DNA from: CAVQBP01 sp963740945
GTDB lineage: Bacteria > Bacteroidota > Ignavibacteria > Ignavibacteriales > Ignavibacteriaceae
Length of the DNA: 64,000 nucleotides
Reading direction: 5' to 3'
Assembly (NCBI GenBank): GCA_963740945.1
Contig: CAVUGE010000036.1
Span: forward strand, 1-64,000
This document shows positions 26,908 through 35,398 of the stretch, one piece after another; the stretch's first letter is position 1, and each line of letters opens with the position of its first letter. The notes below the pieces were generated by a model. It had not been told where the DNA came from. It searched no databases and saw only the letters and a program-made list of their open reading frames with translations. Both the position numbers and the translations under genes were made by a program.

Positions 26908-26938
26908 GGGCAATTAAAAATTAAAAATTAACAATTTT

Positions 26939-27748
26939 TTGAAAAAGTTTTTTACATATATAATTTTGATAGTTGGTGCGATTGTTTTTATATATCCATT
27001 CTGGTGGATGCTGGCAGCATCGGTTGCGCCTCAAACTTCGATTGGAAGTTTAACTTTTTTACCGGAATCGGTTTCTTTAAATAGTTATTCACAGGTTTTC
27101 AGTAAGATACCTATAGCGAGGTCTTTGTTCAACAGCTTGTTTGTTTCACTTACGATTACATTAGGCGTAATTACATTTGGTTCAATGGTAGGATATGCAT
27201 TATCACACCTTGAATTTAAGGGAAAGAATCTTCTTTTCTTCATAATAATTTTCACAATGACATTACCATTCCAGATTACGTTAATCCCCCAATATATATT
27301 AATGGTAAAATTTAATTGGGTTGATTCGTATTATGCACTGATTGTCCCATATTTTTTAAGCGGATTATCAATAATAATGTTTAATCAATATTTTAAGACC
27401 ATTCCCAGAGATCTTATAGATGCAGCAAGAATTGATGGATGTAATGAGTTTACAATATTGTTTAGAATTTTATGGCCAAATGCATTACCTGCTATTATAA
27501 CAGTCGGAATTATAACTTTTATGACTTCCTGGAATGAAGTACTTTGGCCCATAATAGTAATTCGTGATGACAAATTAATGACGTTGCCGCAGTTAGTTAC
27601 ATTATTTGCAGTAGGAGGTAGAGCTGAATCGCAGCTTGGAGTTAAACTTGCTGCCGCCACTTTATTAGCAGTCCCTGTTATTGTTGCTTATGCATTCTTC
27701 CAGAAATATTTTATACAAAGTATGGCATCTACAGGTTTGAAAGAGTAA
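26939..27748 (+). CDS. ABC sugar transporter permease (MalG-like)
   Basis: A 269-residue inner-membrane permease, second half of the channel. The TTG start at 26939 is favoured because it gives the standard N-terminus (KKFFTYIILIVGAIVFIYPFWWML). The EAA loop is RDLIDAARIDGCNEFTILFR (about residues 155-174). The C-terminus ends QSMASTGLKE, typical of MalG-type permeases. The ATP-hydrolysing partner must be encoded elsewhere. Confidence 0.9.
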   Translation: MKKFFTYIILIVGAIVFIYPFWWMLAASVAPQTSIGSLTFLPESVSLNSYSQVFSKIPIARSLFNSLFVSLTITLGVITFGSMVGYALSHLEFKGKNLLFFIIIFTMTLPFQITLIPQYILMVKFNWVDSYYALIVPYFLSGLSIIMFNQYFKTIPRDLIDAARIDGCNEFTILFRILWPNALPAIITVGIITFMTSWNEVLWPIIVIRDDKLMTLPQLVTLFAVGGRAESQLGVKLAAATLLAVPVIVAYAFFQKYFIQSMASTGLKE

Positions 27749-27780
27749 ATATTTATAAACAATAAAATCCAGGCTAAAAA

Positions 27781-28680
27781 ATGGGAATACATAGATACAA
27801 GAATAATCCGATTTTGGTAAAAGAAGATGTTCCTTTTAAAGTAAACAGTATATTTAATCCCGGAGCTGTAAAAATAGACGGTCAATATCTTTTATTATGC
27901 AGAGTAGAAATGCCTTCAGGAAGGTCTTCATTTGTTTTAGCATTTAGTAATGACGGGATTTTATTTAAAGTAGACAGTACACCCTGTCTAACACCGGAGG
28001 ATCATGAAGATTATTATAAATATGTAGAATGGGGAATTGAAGATGCAAGGGTTACAAGAATAAACGGGAAGTATTATTTGACCTACACAGGTTATTCCAA
28101 ATATATGCCTTTAGTTATAATAGCGGAAACCGAAGATTTTAAAAATTATAAGATGCTGCATCCGATAAGCGAACCCTCAAATAAAGATTGTGCATTATTC
28201 CCGGAAAAAATAAATAATTATTATTGGAAAATTGACAGACCTTCTGCAGAGACGAGAAGAGATATCTGGATAAGCCGGAGCCCTGATTTAATTCATTGGG
28301 GTAATTACGAAATTCTTTCCGAACCTATCGCAGGCTCATGGGAAAGTGATAAGATTGGAATATCTACCCCTCCCTATAAAACAAAAGATGGGTGGCTGGT
28401 TCTATACCATGGTGTAAGGAGTTTTGGAATCGGAGCAATATATAAACTTGGTGTAATGCTTTTAGATTATGAAAAACCATGGGTGATTAAAGGAAAGAGT
28501 AAGGAACCAATTTTAGCTCCGGAACTGGAGTATGAAAGGACAGGAGATGTTGGGAATGTTGTTTTCACCAACGGCTGGATAATAGAAAACAATGAAGTTA
28601 AAATATATTACTCCGGCGCAGACAGTAATATCTGTTTAGCTACTACAACAATCGATTATCTTTTATCTGTTTGTAAATAG
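27781..28680 (+). CDS. GH130 beta-mannoside phosphorylase/hydrolase
   Basis: A 299-residue five-bladed propeller enzyme of glycoside hydrolase family 130. It has the conserved NPGAVKIDGQYLLLCRVE (residues 28-45) and the WGIEDARVTRINGKYYLTYT segment whose Asp is the family's catalytic acid. It lacks a signal peptide, so it acts in the cytoplasm on imported oligosaccharide. Family members phosphorolyse beta-1,4-mannosides to mannose 1-phosphate. It is 32 bases after the permease gene, so it is probably co-expressed with import. Confidence 0.85.
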   Translation: MGIHRYKNNPILVKEDVPFKVNSIFNPGAVKIDGQYLLLCRVEMPSGRSSFVLAFSNDGILFKVDSTPCLTPEDHEDYYKYVEWGIEDARVTRINGKYYLTYTGYSKYMPLVIIAETEDFKNYKMLHPISEPSNKDCALFPEKINNYYWKIDRPSAETRRDIWISRSPDLIHWGNYEILSEPIAGSWESDKIGISTPPYKTKDGWLVLYHGVRSFGIGAIYKLGVMLLDYEKPWVIKGKSKEPILAPELEYERTGDVGNVVFTNGWIIENNEVKIYYSGADSNICLATTTIDYLLSVCK

Positions 28681-28691
28681 GAAATCAATTA

Positions 28692-29996
28692 TTGAAACTA
28701 AAGTTATATTCTTTAATCAGAAACTGCACGCTTCTTTTTCTTATCTTCCTTCTTAACTATTCATGTGCGGAAGATAAATCTCCCCGTAATACTCTGATCA
28801 ATACATCCCACCTGGATTTTTTATATGAACAAATAAATATTGCCGGTAAAGAGATGGGAATTATACATATTTACAGTAACTATCCAGATTATAAATGGAT
28901 TGGAGATGATGATGAGGGAATTGCCTGTGTTGATGATGCTGCACGCGCAGCAATATTTTATATAAATTTTTATAATTCAACTTCAGATACAGGCTCTTTA
29001 AATAAAGCTGAATACCTTGTAAACTTTCTTTTATATATGCAGGCGGAAAACGGGTTTTATTATAATTTTATATGGCCGGACCATTCAATCAATAAAACAT
29101 TCAAGACAAGTGTAGCAGAACCAAACTGGTGGTCATGGAGATCAATTTTAACATTGTCAAAAGCATATACTTTTTTCAAGGATAAAGATGAGGAGTTATC
29201 TCAAAAGATTAAGATATCTTTAGACAAGGCTGTAAATGCAGTTATTGGATGGCTGGACGGAGAGAGTACAAAGAAATATGTTAATTACGGAGGACTGAAG
29301 TTCCCTAATTGGCTTCCATACGGAAATGCTGCAGATCAATCTGCAATATTACTTGAAGGATTAACAGACTATTATCAAATAAAAAAAGATCCTGAAATAT
29401 TAAGACATATAAACTTTCTGGGAGAGGGGATATTGCAGATGCAGAAAGGTGATTCTTCCACAACTCCTTATTCAGCAATTTTAAGCTGGCAGAATACATG
29501 GCATGCATGGGGGAATAGTCAGGCGGCATCTTTATTATATGCAGGAAAAATTCTTAATAGAAATGATTTTATTTCAGGCGGTGTAAAAGAAGTAAAGTAT
29601 TTTTACCCGTTTTTATTAAAAGAAAATTATTTATCGGCTTTCAAAGTGGAAGCGGTAAACGGGGAAAACAAATTAACAGATGTTGAAAAGTTTGCACAAA
29701 TAGCATACGGTATTCGTCCAAATGTATATGCATGTATTCGAGCATTTCAAATCACCGGTGATAAAAAATTTCTTGAGACGGGAGTTAGTATTTCCGGATG
29801 GTTGTTCGGGAATAATGTGGCAGGAGCTCAAATGTATGATCCTCAAACGGGCCGTTGTTTCGATGGTATAAAGGATAGTACAAATATAAATAAGAACTCG
29901 GGTGCAGAATCTACGATCGAAGCTTTGCTGTCAATCGAAGCATTGGAAGAAAACCCGGTATCAAAAGAGATGCTGATGAACTTTTACGGAAGATAA
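28692..29996 (+). CDS. lipoprotein with (alpha/alpha)6-type glycosidase-like domain
   Basis: A 434-residue protein from a TTG start, with a lipoprotein signal (LLFLIFLLNYSC) and an all-helical, Trp-rich domain (IACVDDAARAAIFYINF, EPNWWSWRSILTLSKAY, WQNTWHAWGNSQAASLLYAG) characteristic of six-hairpin glycosidases or lyases. The acid pair in WIGDDDEGIACVDD could be catalytic. The exact family is not recognised. It sits between two GH130 genes, suggesting trimming of oligosaccharide at the membrane before import. Confidence 0.6.
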   Translation: MKLKLYSLIRNCTLLFLIFLLNYSCAEDKSPRNTLINTSHLDFLYEQINIAGKEMGIIHIYSNYPDYKWIGDDDEGIACVDDAARAAIFYINFYNSTSDTGSLNKAEYLVNFLLYMQAENGFYYNFIWPDHSINKTFKTSVAEPNWWSWRSILTLSKAYTFFKDKDEELSQKIKISLDKAVNAVIGWLDGESTKKYVNYGGLKFPNWLPYGNAADQSAILLEGLTDYYQIKKDPEILRHINFLGEGILQMQKGDSSTTPYSAILSWQNTWHAWGNSQAASLLYAGKILNRNDFISGGVKEVKYFYPFLLKENYLSAFKVEAVNGENKLTDVEKFAQIAYGIRPNVYACIRAFQITGDKKFLETGVSISGWLFGNNVAGAQMYDPQTGRCFDGIKDSTNINKNSGAESTIEALLSIEALEENPVSKEMLMNFYGR

Positions 29997-30000
29997 TAGA

Positions 30001-30042
30001 ACGCAGATGACGCAGATTTTTATGATTTACGCTGATTTTAAT
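30001..30042. repeat. ACGCAGATGACGCAGATTTT dispersed repeat
   Basis: A cluster of ACGCAGA/ACGCTGA words right after a stop codon, matching the cluster at 15716. Confidence 0.5.
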
Positions 30043-30076
30043 TTTTACAAAATGCTTTTACATGTTACCATTTAGG

Positions 30077-30118
30077 TTGATCTCAGAACGATCAATCTTA
30101 CTTTTGGGACAGTCCCAA
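30077..30118. repeat. two adjacent small palindromes
   Basis: TTGATC...GATCAA (30077-30095) and TTGGGACAGTCCCAA (30104-30118) lie in the gap before the next gene. They may be dispersed hairpin elements or a weak terminator. Confidence 0.4.
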
Positions 30119-30168
30119 GAGAAGTAATAAAAGGTCAATAATTCTAAAAAAGGGATTATAGAAAATCT

Positions 30169-33100
30169 ATGAAATCTTTATTAAAGATAATATTTCTAGT
30201 CTGTTCTATTTTAGTTGGAGCACTTTATCCACAGCAGATAAACATCAGCAGAATTCAGCAAATGCCGAATATTCCTTCTCCTTTCGAAATGCGCGACTGG
30301 AAAAAAACCGCAAAGGGATATGATTCACTTGTATTTAATTTTAATCTAACCGGACAATATCTTCCTTTAATATGGAAAAACAATAATACAATTAATTATC
30401 CTGTGCATAGCAGTTTTGGTTTAAATACTGTAGTTGGGACAACAGATCCGGCCTCTGCTGAAGCTATTAATTGTCTACCGGTGTTAATTGGAGCAAGTCT
30501 GGTTGGAATAGATAAATCAAACCGGGATGGAAATAATTTCGTTTTGATGGCAGAAGAATGGTTTAATAAAAATAATGGGGAAAACGTTTATCTAAATCAT
30601 CCGGATGCTTCTACGGGGGATGACTGGTGGTATGAAACCATGCCGAATGTTTTTTTCTATGAACTATACAATTTATATCCGGGCATGGGAGATTTTAACA
30701 ATCAGTTTGTTGAAGTAGCGGATAGATGGCTCGAAGCAGTAAAGGCAATGGGAGGAAATGATACCCCCTGGGACCTACCAAATATGAACCACAGAGCATT
30801 CGATCTTATAAATATGAAACCCAACGATGACGGGGTTAAAGAACCGGAAGCTGCGGGTGCTATCGCCTGGATATTATATAATGCATATAAAAAAACGGGG
30901 AATGAAAAATATCGAATAGGGGCAGAGCAAAGTATGGAGTTCCTAAATAATCAATCTTCCAATCCTTCGTATGAGCTCCAGCTCCCTTACGGCGTTTACA
31001 CTGCGGCCAGAATGAATGCAGAACTAGGGAATAATTATAATATAGAGAAAATGATAAACTGGTGTTTTGATGTTGGACCGTTAAGAAGCTGGGGAGCAAT
31101 TATAGGGAATTGGGGAGGATATGATGTCAGCGGCTTAATCGGCGAAAATTCGGGGAATGATTATGCCTTTAGTATGAATGTTTTTGAGCAAATAGGCGCA
31201 TTGGTCCCATTAGTAAGATATGACGACCGTTTCGCAAGAGCAATAGGGAAGTGGGTTTTAAACGCCGCAAATGCCGCAAGATTATTCTATCCGAATTATC
31301 TGCCGGATAATCATCAGGACAGTGAAGAGTGGGCACATCAGTACGATCCTAATTCTTATATTGCCCATGAAGCTATGAGAAAGGAGACCGGTTCGGTAAG
31401 TCCTTACGCTACAGGAGATGCGATCAGTGGGGGATGGGGAAAAACAAATTTAACACTTTACAGTTCATCTCATGTTGGAATTTTAGGGGGAATAATTGAT
31501 ACTACAAATATCGATAAAATATTAAGGCTTGATCTCCTAAAAACCGATTATTTTCATAGTCAGTCTTATCCCTCTTATTTATATTATAATCCTTATGATC
31601 AGGATAAAACGATTATAGTCGATGTGGGAAATGATAGCAAAGATCTTTACGATGCTGTTACTAATACTTTTTTGGTGAATGGTGTCAGCGGGCAAACAGA
31701 TATTAATATTCCGGCAAATTCTGCCATTTTACTTGTACTTGTTCCATCAGGCGGAAATATTACTTATGAATTAAATACTACATTGGTGAACGGAATTCCG
31801 ATTGACTATAATTCGGGGAAAATGATTGATAACTATCCTCCAAGAATTAAGTCTTTAGCTGCAAAAAAGAACCTTCTTCAGTTCAATGACAGCACAAAGA
31901 TCTATTGCACTGCTTCTGATAGGAACGATAACCTGTTGAATTACAACTGGTCATCAGAAAAAGGACTAATTAAAGGGAATGGTACGGTAATCAATTGGAC
32001 TGCACCTGATACAGCGGGAATTTATTTTATTAAATGCATAGTAAATGACGGAAAAGGTTTGGAAACAGTAGACAGTATCAAAATTGAAGTCGTAAAATCC
32101 ATTAATTCTTTACCTCAAATAAAAGAATTAATAGCAAATCCGCGAAAACTTTATCTAAGCGAATCCTCTGATATAAAATGCAATGCTTCGGATCCGGACG
32201 GTGATGAATTATCATATTCTTGGAGTGGCTTTGCCGGGAGCTTTACCGGCAGCGGGAACGAAGTTAAATGGATCGCCCCTGGTAGTGAAGGCGATTATAA
32301 ATTATACTGCAAGGTAGATGACGGCAAAGGGGGGATTGCAGAAGACAGCATAACCGTTGAAGTTCGGGATTCTCTTAATAACCAGCAGGGTAATCTTATT
32401 GCATATTATCCTTTCAACGGGAACGCGGATGATGAAAGCGGCAGCCAAAATAACGGAACAGTTTTCCAGGCACTGCTTGTTCCGGACAGAAATGGCTCCC
32501 CTAACAGTGCATATTTATTTGATGGTATAAATGATTATATAGAAGTAACAAACAGTCCTTCTTTAAATTTTCAAAAAAGTATAACAGTTGATTTCTGGAT
32601 TAATATAAAAGCTTTTTATGATAGGGAAGAGTACCCCATATCCCATGGCAACTGGGAGAACCGCTGGAAAGTTTCTATTACAAATAAGAAAATCAGATGG
32701 ACGATAAAAACGGTAAGCGGTATTAAAGACCTGGATTCCGAAACCGAACTTTCTACAGGTGCTATATATAATGTTGCCGTAACATATAATGGTTCGGAAA
32801 TGGAAATTTACTTAAATGGGAAGCTTGATGCTTTTACAGAATTTTCCGGTTTAATACTGCAGACTAACATTGATTTAATGATTGGACAGGTGCTTCCCGA
32901 TAATACTAATTACAATTTTAACGGGGTATTAGATGATATCAGAATATACGATTATTCGTTATCAAGAGATGAAATAGAAAATCTTTTTGGAAATCCTGCT
33001 TCAATAATAAATGATGAAAAAAGCGCAATCCCCTCAAATAATTTTTTATTTCAAAATTACCCGAATCCGTTTAACCTCAGTACCACAATTAATTATCAGA

Positions 33101-33312
33101 CTAATAAAACCGGGACTGTGGTACTAAGAATTTATAATATCTTAGGAAAGTTAATTAGAACTCTTGTTAATAGAGTGGAAAATCCAGGCTATTATTCTAT
33201 CAAATGGGATGGAAAAAACGATAATAATCAAATAGTAACAAGTGGAATATATTTCTATAAATTGCGGGCCGGACCATTTACAGAAAGCAAAAAGTTAATT
33301 TTATTAAAATAA
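30169..33312 (+). CDS. secreted multi-domain glycan-active protein: helical N-domain, two PKD/Ig-like domains, LamG domain, T9SS signal
   Basis: A 1047-residue protein. A signal peptide (1-22, ending ALYPQQ) is followed by a Trp-rich helical domain (about 100-460, DASTGDDWWYETMPNVFFYE, EWAHQYDPNSYIAHEAMRKE) resembling (alpha/alpha)6 polysaccharide lyases or hydrolases. Then come two Ig/PKD-like modules (about 560-740), a LamG-type jelly roll beginning LIAYYPFNGNADDESGSQNN (about 744-930), and a type IX sorting domain (NYPNPFNLSTTINYQ, SGIYFYKLRAG). The enzyme class is not certain. The architecture fits a surface-anchored glycan-degrading enzyme working ahead of the importer. Confidence 0.7.
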   Translation: MKSLLKIIFLVCSILVGALYPQQINISRIQQMPNIPSPFEMRDWKKTAKGYDSLVFNFNLTGQYLPLIWKNNNTINYPVHSSFGLNTVVGTTDPASAEAINCLPVLIGASLVGIDKSNRDGNNFVLMAEEWFNKNNGENVYLNHPDASTGDDWWYETMPNVFFYELYNLYPGMGDFNNQFVEVADRWLEAVKAMGGNDTPWDLPNMNHRAFDLINMKPNDDGVKEPEAAGAIAWILYNAYKKTGNEKYRIGAEQSMEFLNNQSSNPSYELQLPYGVYTAARMNAELGNNYNIEKMINWCFDVGPLRSWGAIIGNWGGYDVSGLIGENSGNDYAFSMNVFEQIGALVPLVRYDDRFARAIGKWVLNAANAARLFYPNYLPDNHQDSEEWAHQYDPNSYIAHEAMRKETGSVSPYATGDAISGGWGKTNLTLYSSSHVGILGGIIDTTNIDKILRLDLLKTDYFHSQSYPSYLYYNPYDQDKTIIVDVGNDSKDLYDAVTNTFLVNGVSGQTDINIPANSAILLVLVPSGGNITYELNTTLVNGIPIDYNSGKMIDNYPPRIKSLAAKKNLLQFNDSTKIYCTASDRNDNLLNYNWSSEKGLIKGNGTVINWTAPDTAGIYFIKCIVNDGKGLETVDSIKIEVVKSINSLPQIKELIANPRKLYLSESSDIKCNASDPDGDELSYSWSGFAGSFTGSGNEVKWIAPGSEGDYKLYCKVDDGKGGIAEDSITVEVRDSLNNQQGNLIAYYPFNGNADDESGSQNNGTVFQALLVPDRNGSPNSAYLFDGINDYIEVTNSPSLNFQKSITVDFWINIKAFYDREEYPISHGNWENRWKVSITNKKIRWTIKTVSGIKDLDSETELSTGAIYNVAVTYNGSEMEIYLNGKLDAFTEFSGLILQTNIDLMIGQVLPDNTNYNFNGVLDDIRIYDYSLSRDEIENLFGNPASIINDEKSAIPSNNFLFQNYPNPFNLSTTINYQTNKTGTVVLRIYNILGKLIRTLVNRVENPGYYSIKWDGKNDNNQIVTSGIYFYKLRAGPFTESKKLILLK

Positions 33313-33320
33313 TCTTATCA

Positions 33321-34592
33321 ATGAAAATAAAAAGAACTAAAACCACTATTTACCCGGATAAAAACAGAGTCATGTTAAGACCTTTCAATCCCGGAAGCGA
33401 ACTACGAATTAAAAAAATTATAGACAGAATCCTGTCACTTTCTAAAGATGAATTGGAAAATGAACTGGAAACTATAATCAAAGAATTTAAAAATCGTCAC
33501 AAGGATTTGAATAAATTCTACCTGGGCAGGTATGAACAATTCCGGCATTTTATTGATAAAAGTATCTCTTTAAATCAGAATCAAAAATTATTAATCGGCT
33601 CTTATTTTACGATGGAATATTCGCCGGAGTCTGCCGCTTTATTCAATCCGTCAATGGTTCTGAATCCTGATCAAACCAATCTATCCGGAAATAACAAAAG
33701 ATTTATATTAAGCCTTAGGGCAACCGGTGAAGGGCATATTTCTTCTATTGTTTTTACATCAGGGGTTATTACTGGAAAAAATCTTATTGAATTAGATGAA
33801 AGATTGCAATATGTTACAAACCCGCAAAAAATAAATGACTATTTTAATACTAATGATAATTTAATTTATGAAATAGAATATTCAAAAGATGTACCTTTAC
33901 AGGAAAGAATAATATTTCCTCATTCTCCATTTGAAGTTAACGGAATTGAGGATGCCCGATTTGTTGAATTTATTGATGAAACCAGTTCGCGAACATATTA
34001 TGCTACTTATACTGCATATGACGGCAAAACGATTCACTCTCAAATTCTTGAGACTAAAGATTTTCTTCACTTTAAGGTGCGCTCTTTGAATGGAACTGAA
34101 GTTAAGAATAAAGGTATGTCGCTTTTCCCCAAAAAAATAAACGGAAAATATGCTATGCTAAGCCGGCAGGATAATGAAAATATTTACTTAATGTATTCCG
34201 AAAGTCTATATAGCTGGGATAAGAAAGAACTAATCGCTGAACCAAAACACCCGTATGAATTTGTACAGCTAGGCAACTGCGGCTCTCCCATTGAAACTGA
34301 AGAAGGCTGGCTCGTCATAAGTCACAGTGTAGGCGCCATGAGAAAATACACAATGAGCGCTTATCTATTTGCAAAGGAAAATCCTTCTTTATTAATTGGA
34401 AGTTTAAATAAACCCCTGCTTAGCCCGGATAAAAATGAGCGCGAAGGATATGTACCCAACGTGGTCTACAGCTGCGGCGGTATTGTAAATAACGGCGAGC
34501 TTATTATTCCTTATGCTATGTCTGATTATGCATGCAGCTTTGCAAAAGTAAATCTTAATGAACTTTTAACAAATTTAAAATTAAATCCTTAA
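33321..34592 (+). CDS. second GH130 enzyme (larger, beta-mannosidase-like subgroup)
   Basis: A 423-residue GH130 protein without signal peptide. An extra helical N-terminal domain (about 1-95) precedes the propeller, as in the longer GH130 subfamilies that include beta-1,2-mannosidases. The catalytic region reads NGIEDARFVEFIDE (about residues 209-222), and KNKGMSLFPKKINGKYAMLS is the typical substrate-binding segment. It begins 8 bases after the T9SS protein gene and ends 5 bases before the beta-mannosidase, so the three are one transcription unit. Confidence 0.82.
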   Translation: MKIKRTKTTIYPDKNRVMLRPFNPGSELRIKKIIDRILSLSKDELENELETIIKEFKNRHKDLNKFYLGRYEQFRHFIDKSISLNQNQKLLIGSYFTMEYSPESAALFNPSMVLNPDQTNLSGNNKRFILSLRATGEGHISSIVFTSGVITGKNLIELDERLQYVTNPQKINDYFNTNDNLIYEIEYSKDVPLQERIIFPHSPFEVNGIEDARFVEFIDETSSRTYYATYTAYDGKTIHSQILETKDFLHFKVRSLNGTEVKNKGMSLFPKKINGKYAMLSRQDNENIYLMYSESLYSWDKKELIAEPKHPYEFVQLGNCGSPIETEEGWLVISHSVGAMRKYTMSAYLFAKENPSLLIGSLNKPLLSPDKNEREGYVPNVVYSCGGIVNNGELIIPYAMSDYACSFAKVNLNELLTNLKLNP

Positions 34593-34597
34593 AAACA

Positions 34598-35398
34598 ATG
34601 AATAAGAAATTTTTATTAGACGAAGGATGGAAATTCAGAATTAATGAAAAAAAATCCATCCCGGAAAAACCATTTTTGAAGAAAATAAAAGCTACTGAAT
34701 GGCTGGACGCTAAAGTTCCCGGAACAGTTCTAACTGATTTATTGAGACTTAATTTGATCCCTGACCCGTTTTACTCGGATAATGAATTAAAGCTTCAGTG
34801 GATCGGAGAAACTGATTGGAGATATACTACAATTTTTAATTCCCCTAAAGATTTTGATAAAGATAAATCTGTTTATTTAGTATTTGAAGGGATTGATACC
34901 GCAGCTGCTGTTATTCTGAACGGAAAAGAATTAGGCACAGTGAATAATATGTTTCTAAAATATGAGTATGAAGTTTCAAGCTTATTAAAAAAGAAACGAA
35001 ACAAACTTGAATTGGTTTTCACCTCCCCGATTAATTACGCAAAGGAATTGGAAAGCAGGTATGGCAGCTTGTCCGCAGCATTAAATTCGGAAAGAGTATT
35101 TACTAGGAAAGCACAATATTCATTCGGCTGGGATTGGGGACCCAAATTTGCTGTTATGGGTCTATGGCGGCCGGTATATTTAATTCAAAGGGAGAATACC
35201 TCCCTCGAAAATTTTACTTTTAGTACATTATTTATCGAGAACAGAAAAGCAAAAATTGAAATTAAGGTAAATACTAATCAGACTTTGAATCCGTCGCAAA
35301 GAATTAAAATTGAATTAAAAAAAGATACGCAGACTTTTGAATTTGAAATGTCAGGGGATAATACAAAGAGCTTTAAAAATCAGTTTGAGATTAGATAA
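34598..35398 (+). CDS. beta-mannosidase (GH2), N-terminal fragment of a frameshifted gene
   Basis: The fragment holds the sugar-binding jelly-roll domain (FLLDEGWKFRINEKK, AKVPGTVLTDLLRLNLIPDP, SFGWDWGPKFAVMGLWRPV) and part of the first Ig-like domain of a family 2 beta-mannosidase. It hits a stop at 35398. Homology continues without loss in the +1 frame at LDNPELWWPNG, so the break is a frameshift, not a domain boundary. The likely cause is one extra A in the A5 run at 35375-35379: removing one A gives a continuous SFKISLRLDNPELWW. It could be a sequencing error or a real inactivating change. Confidence 0.8.
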   Translation: MNKKFLLDEGWKFRINEKKSIPEKPFLKKIKATEWLDAKVPGTVLTDLLRLNLIPDPFYSDNELKLQWIGETDWRYTTIFNSPKDFDKDKSVYLVFEGIDTAAAVILNGKELGTVNNMFLKYEYEVSSLLKKKRNKLELVFTSPINYAKELESRYGSLSAALNSERVFTRKAQYSFGWDWGPKFAVMGLWRPVYLIQRENTSLENFTFSTLFIENRKAKIEIKVNTNQTLNPSQRIKIELKKDTQTFEFEMSGDNTKSFKNQFEIR

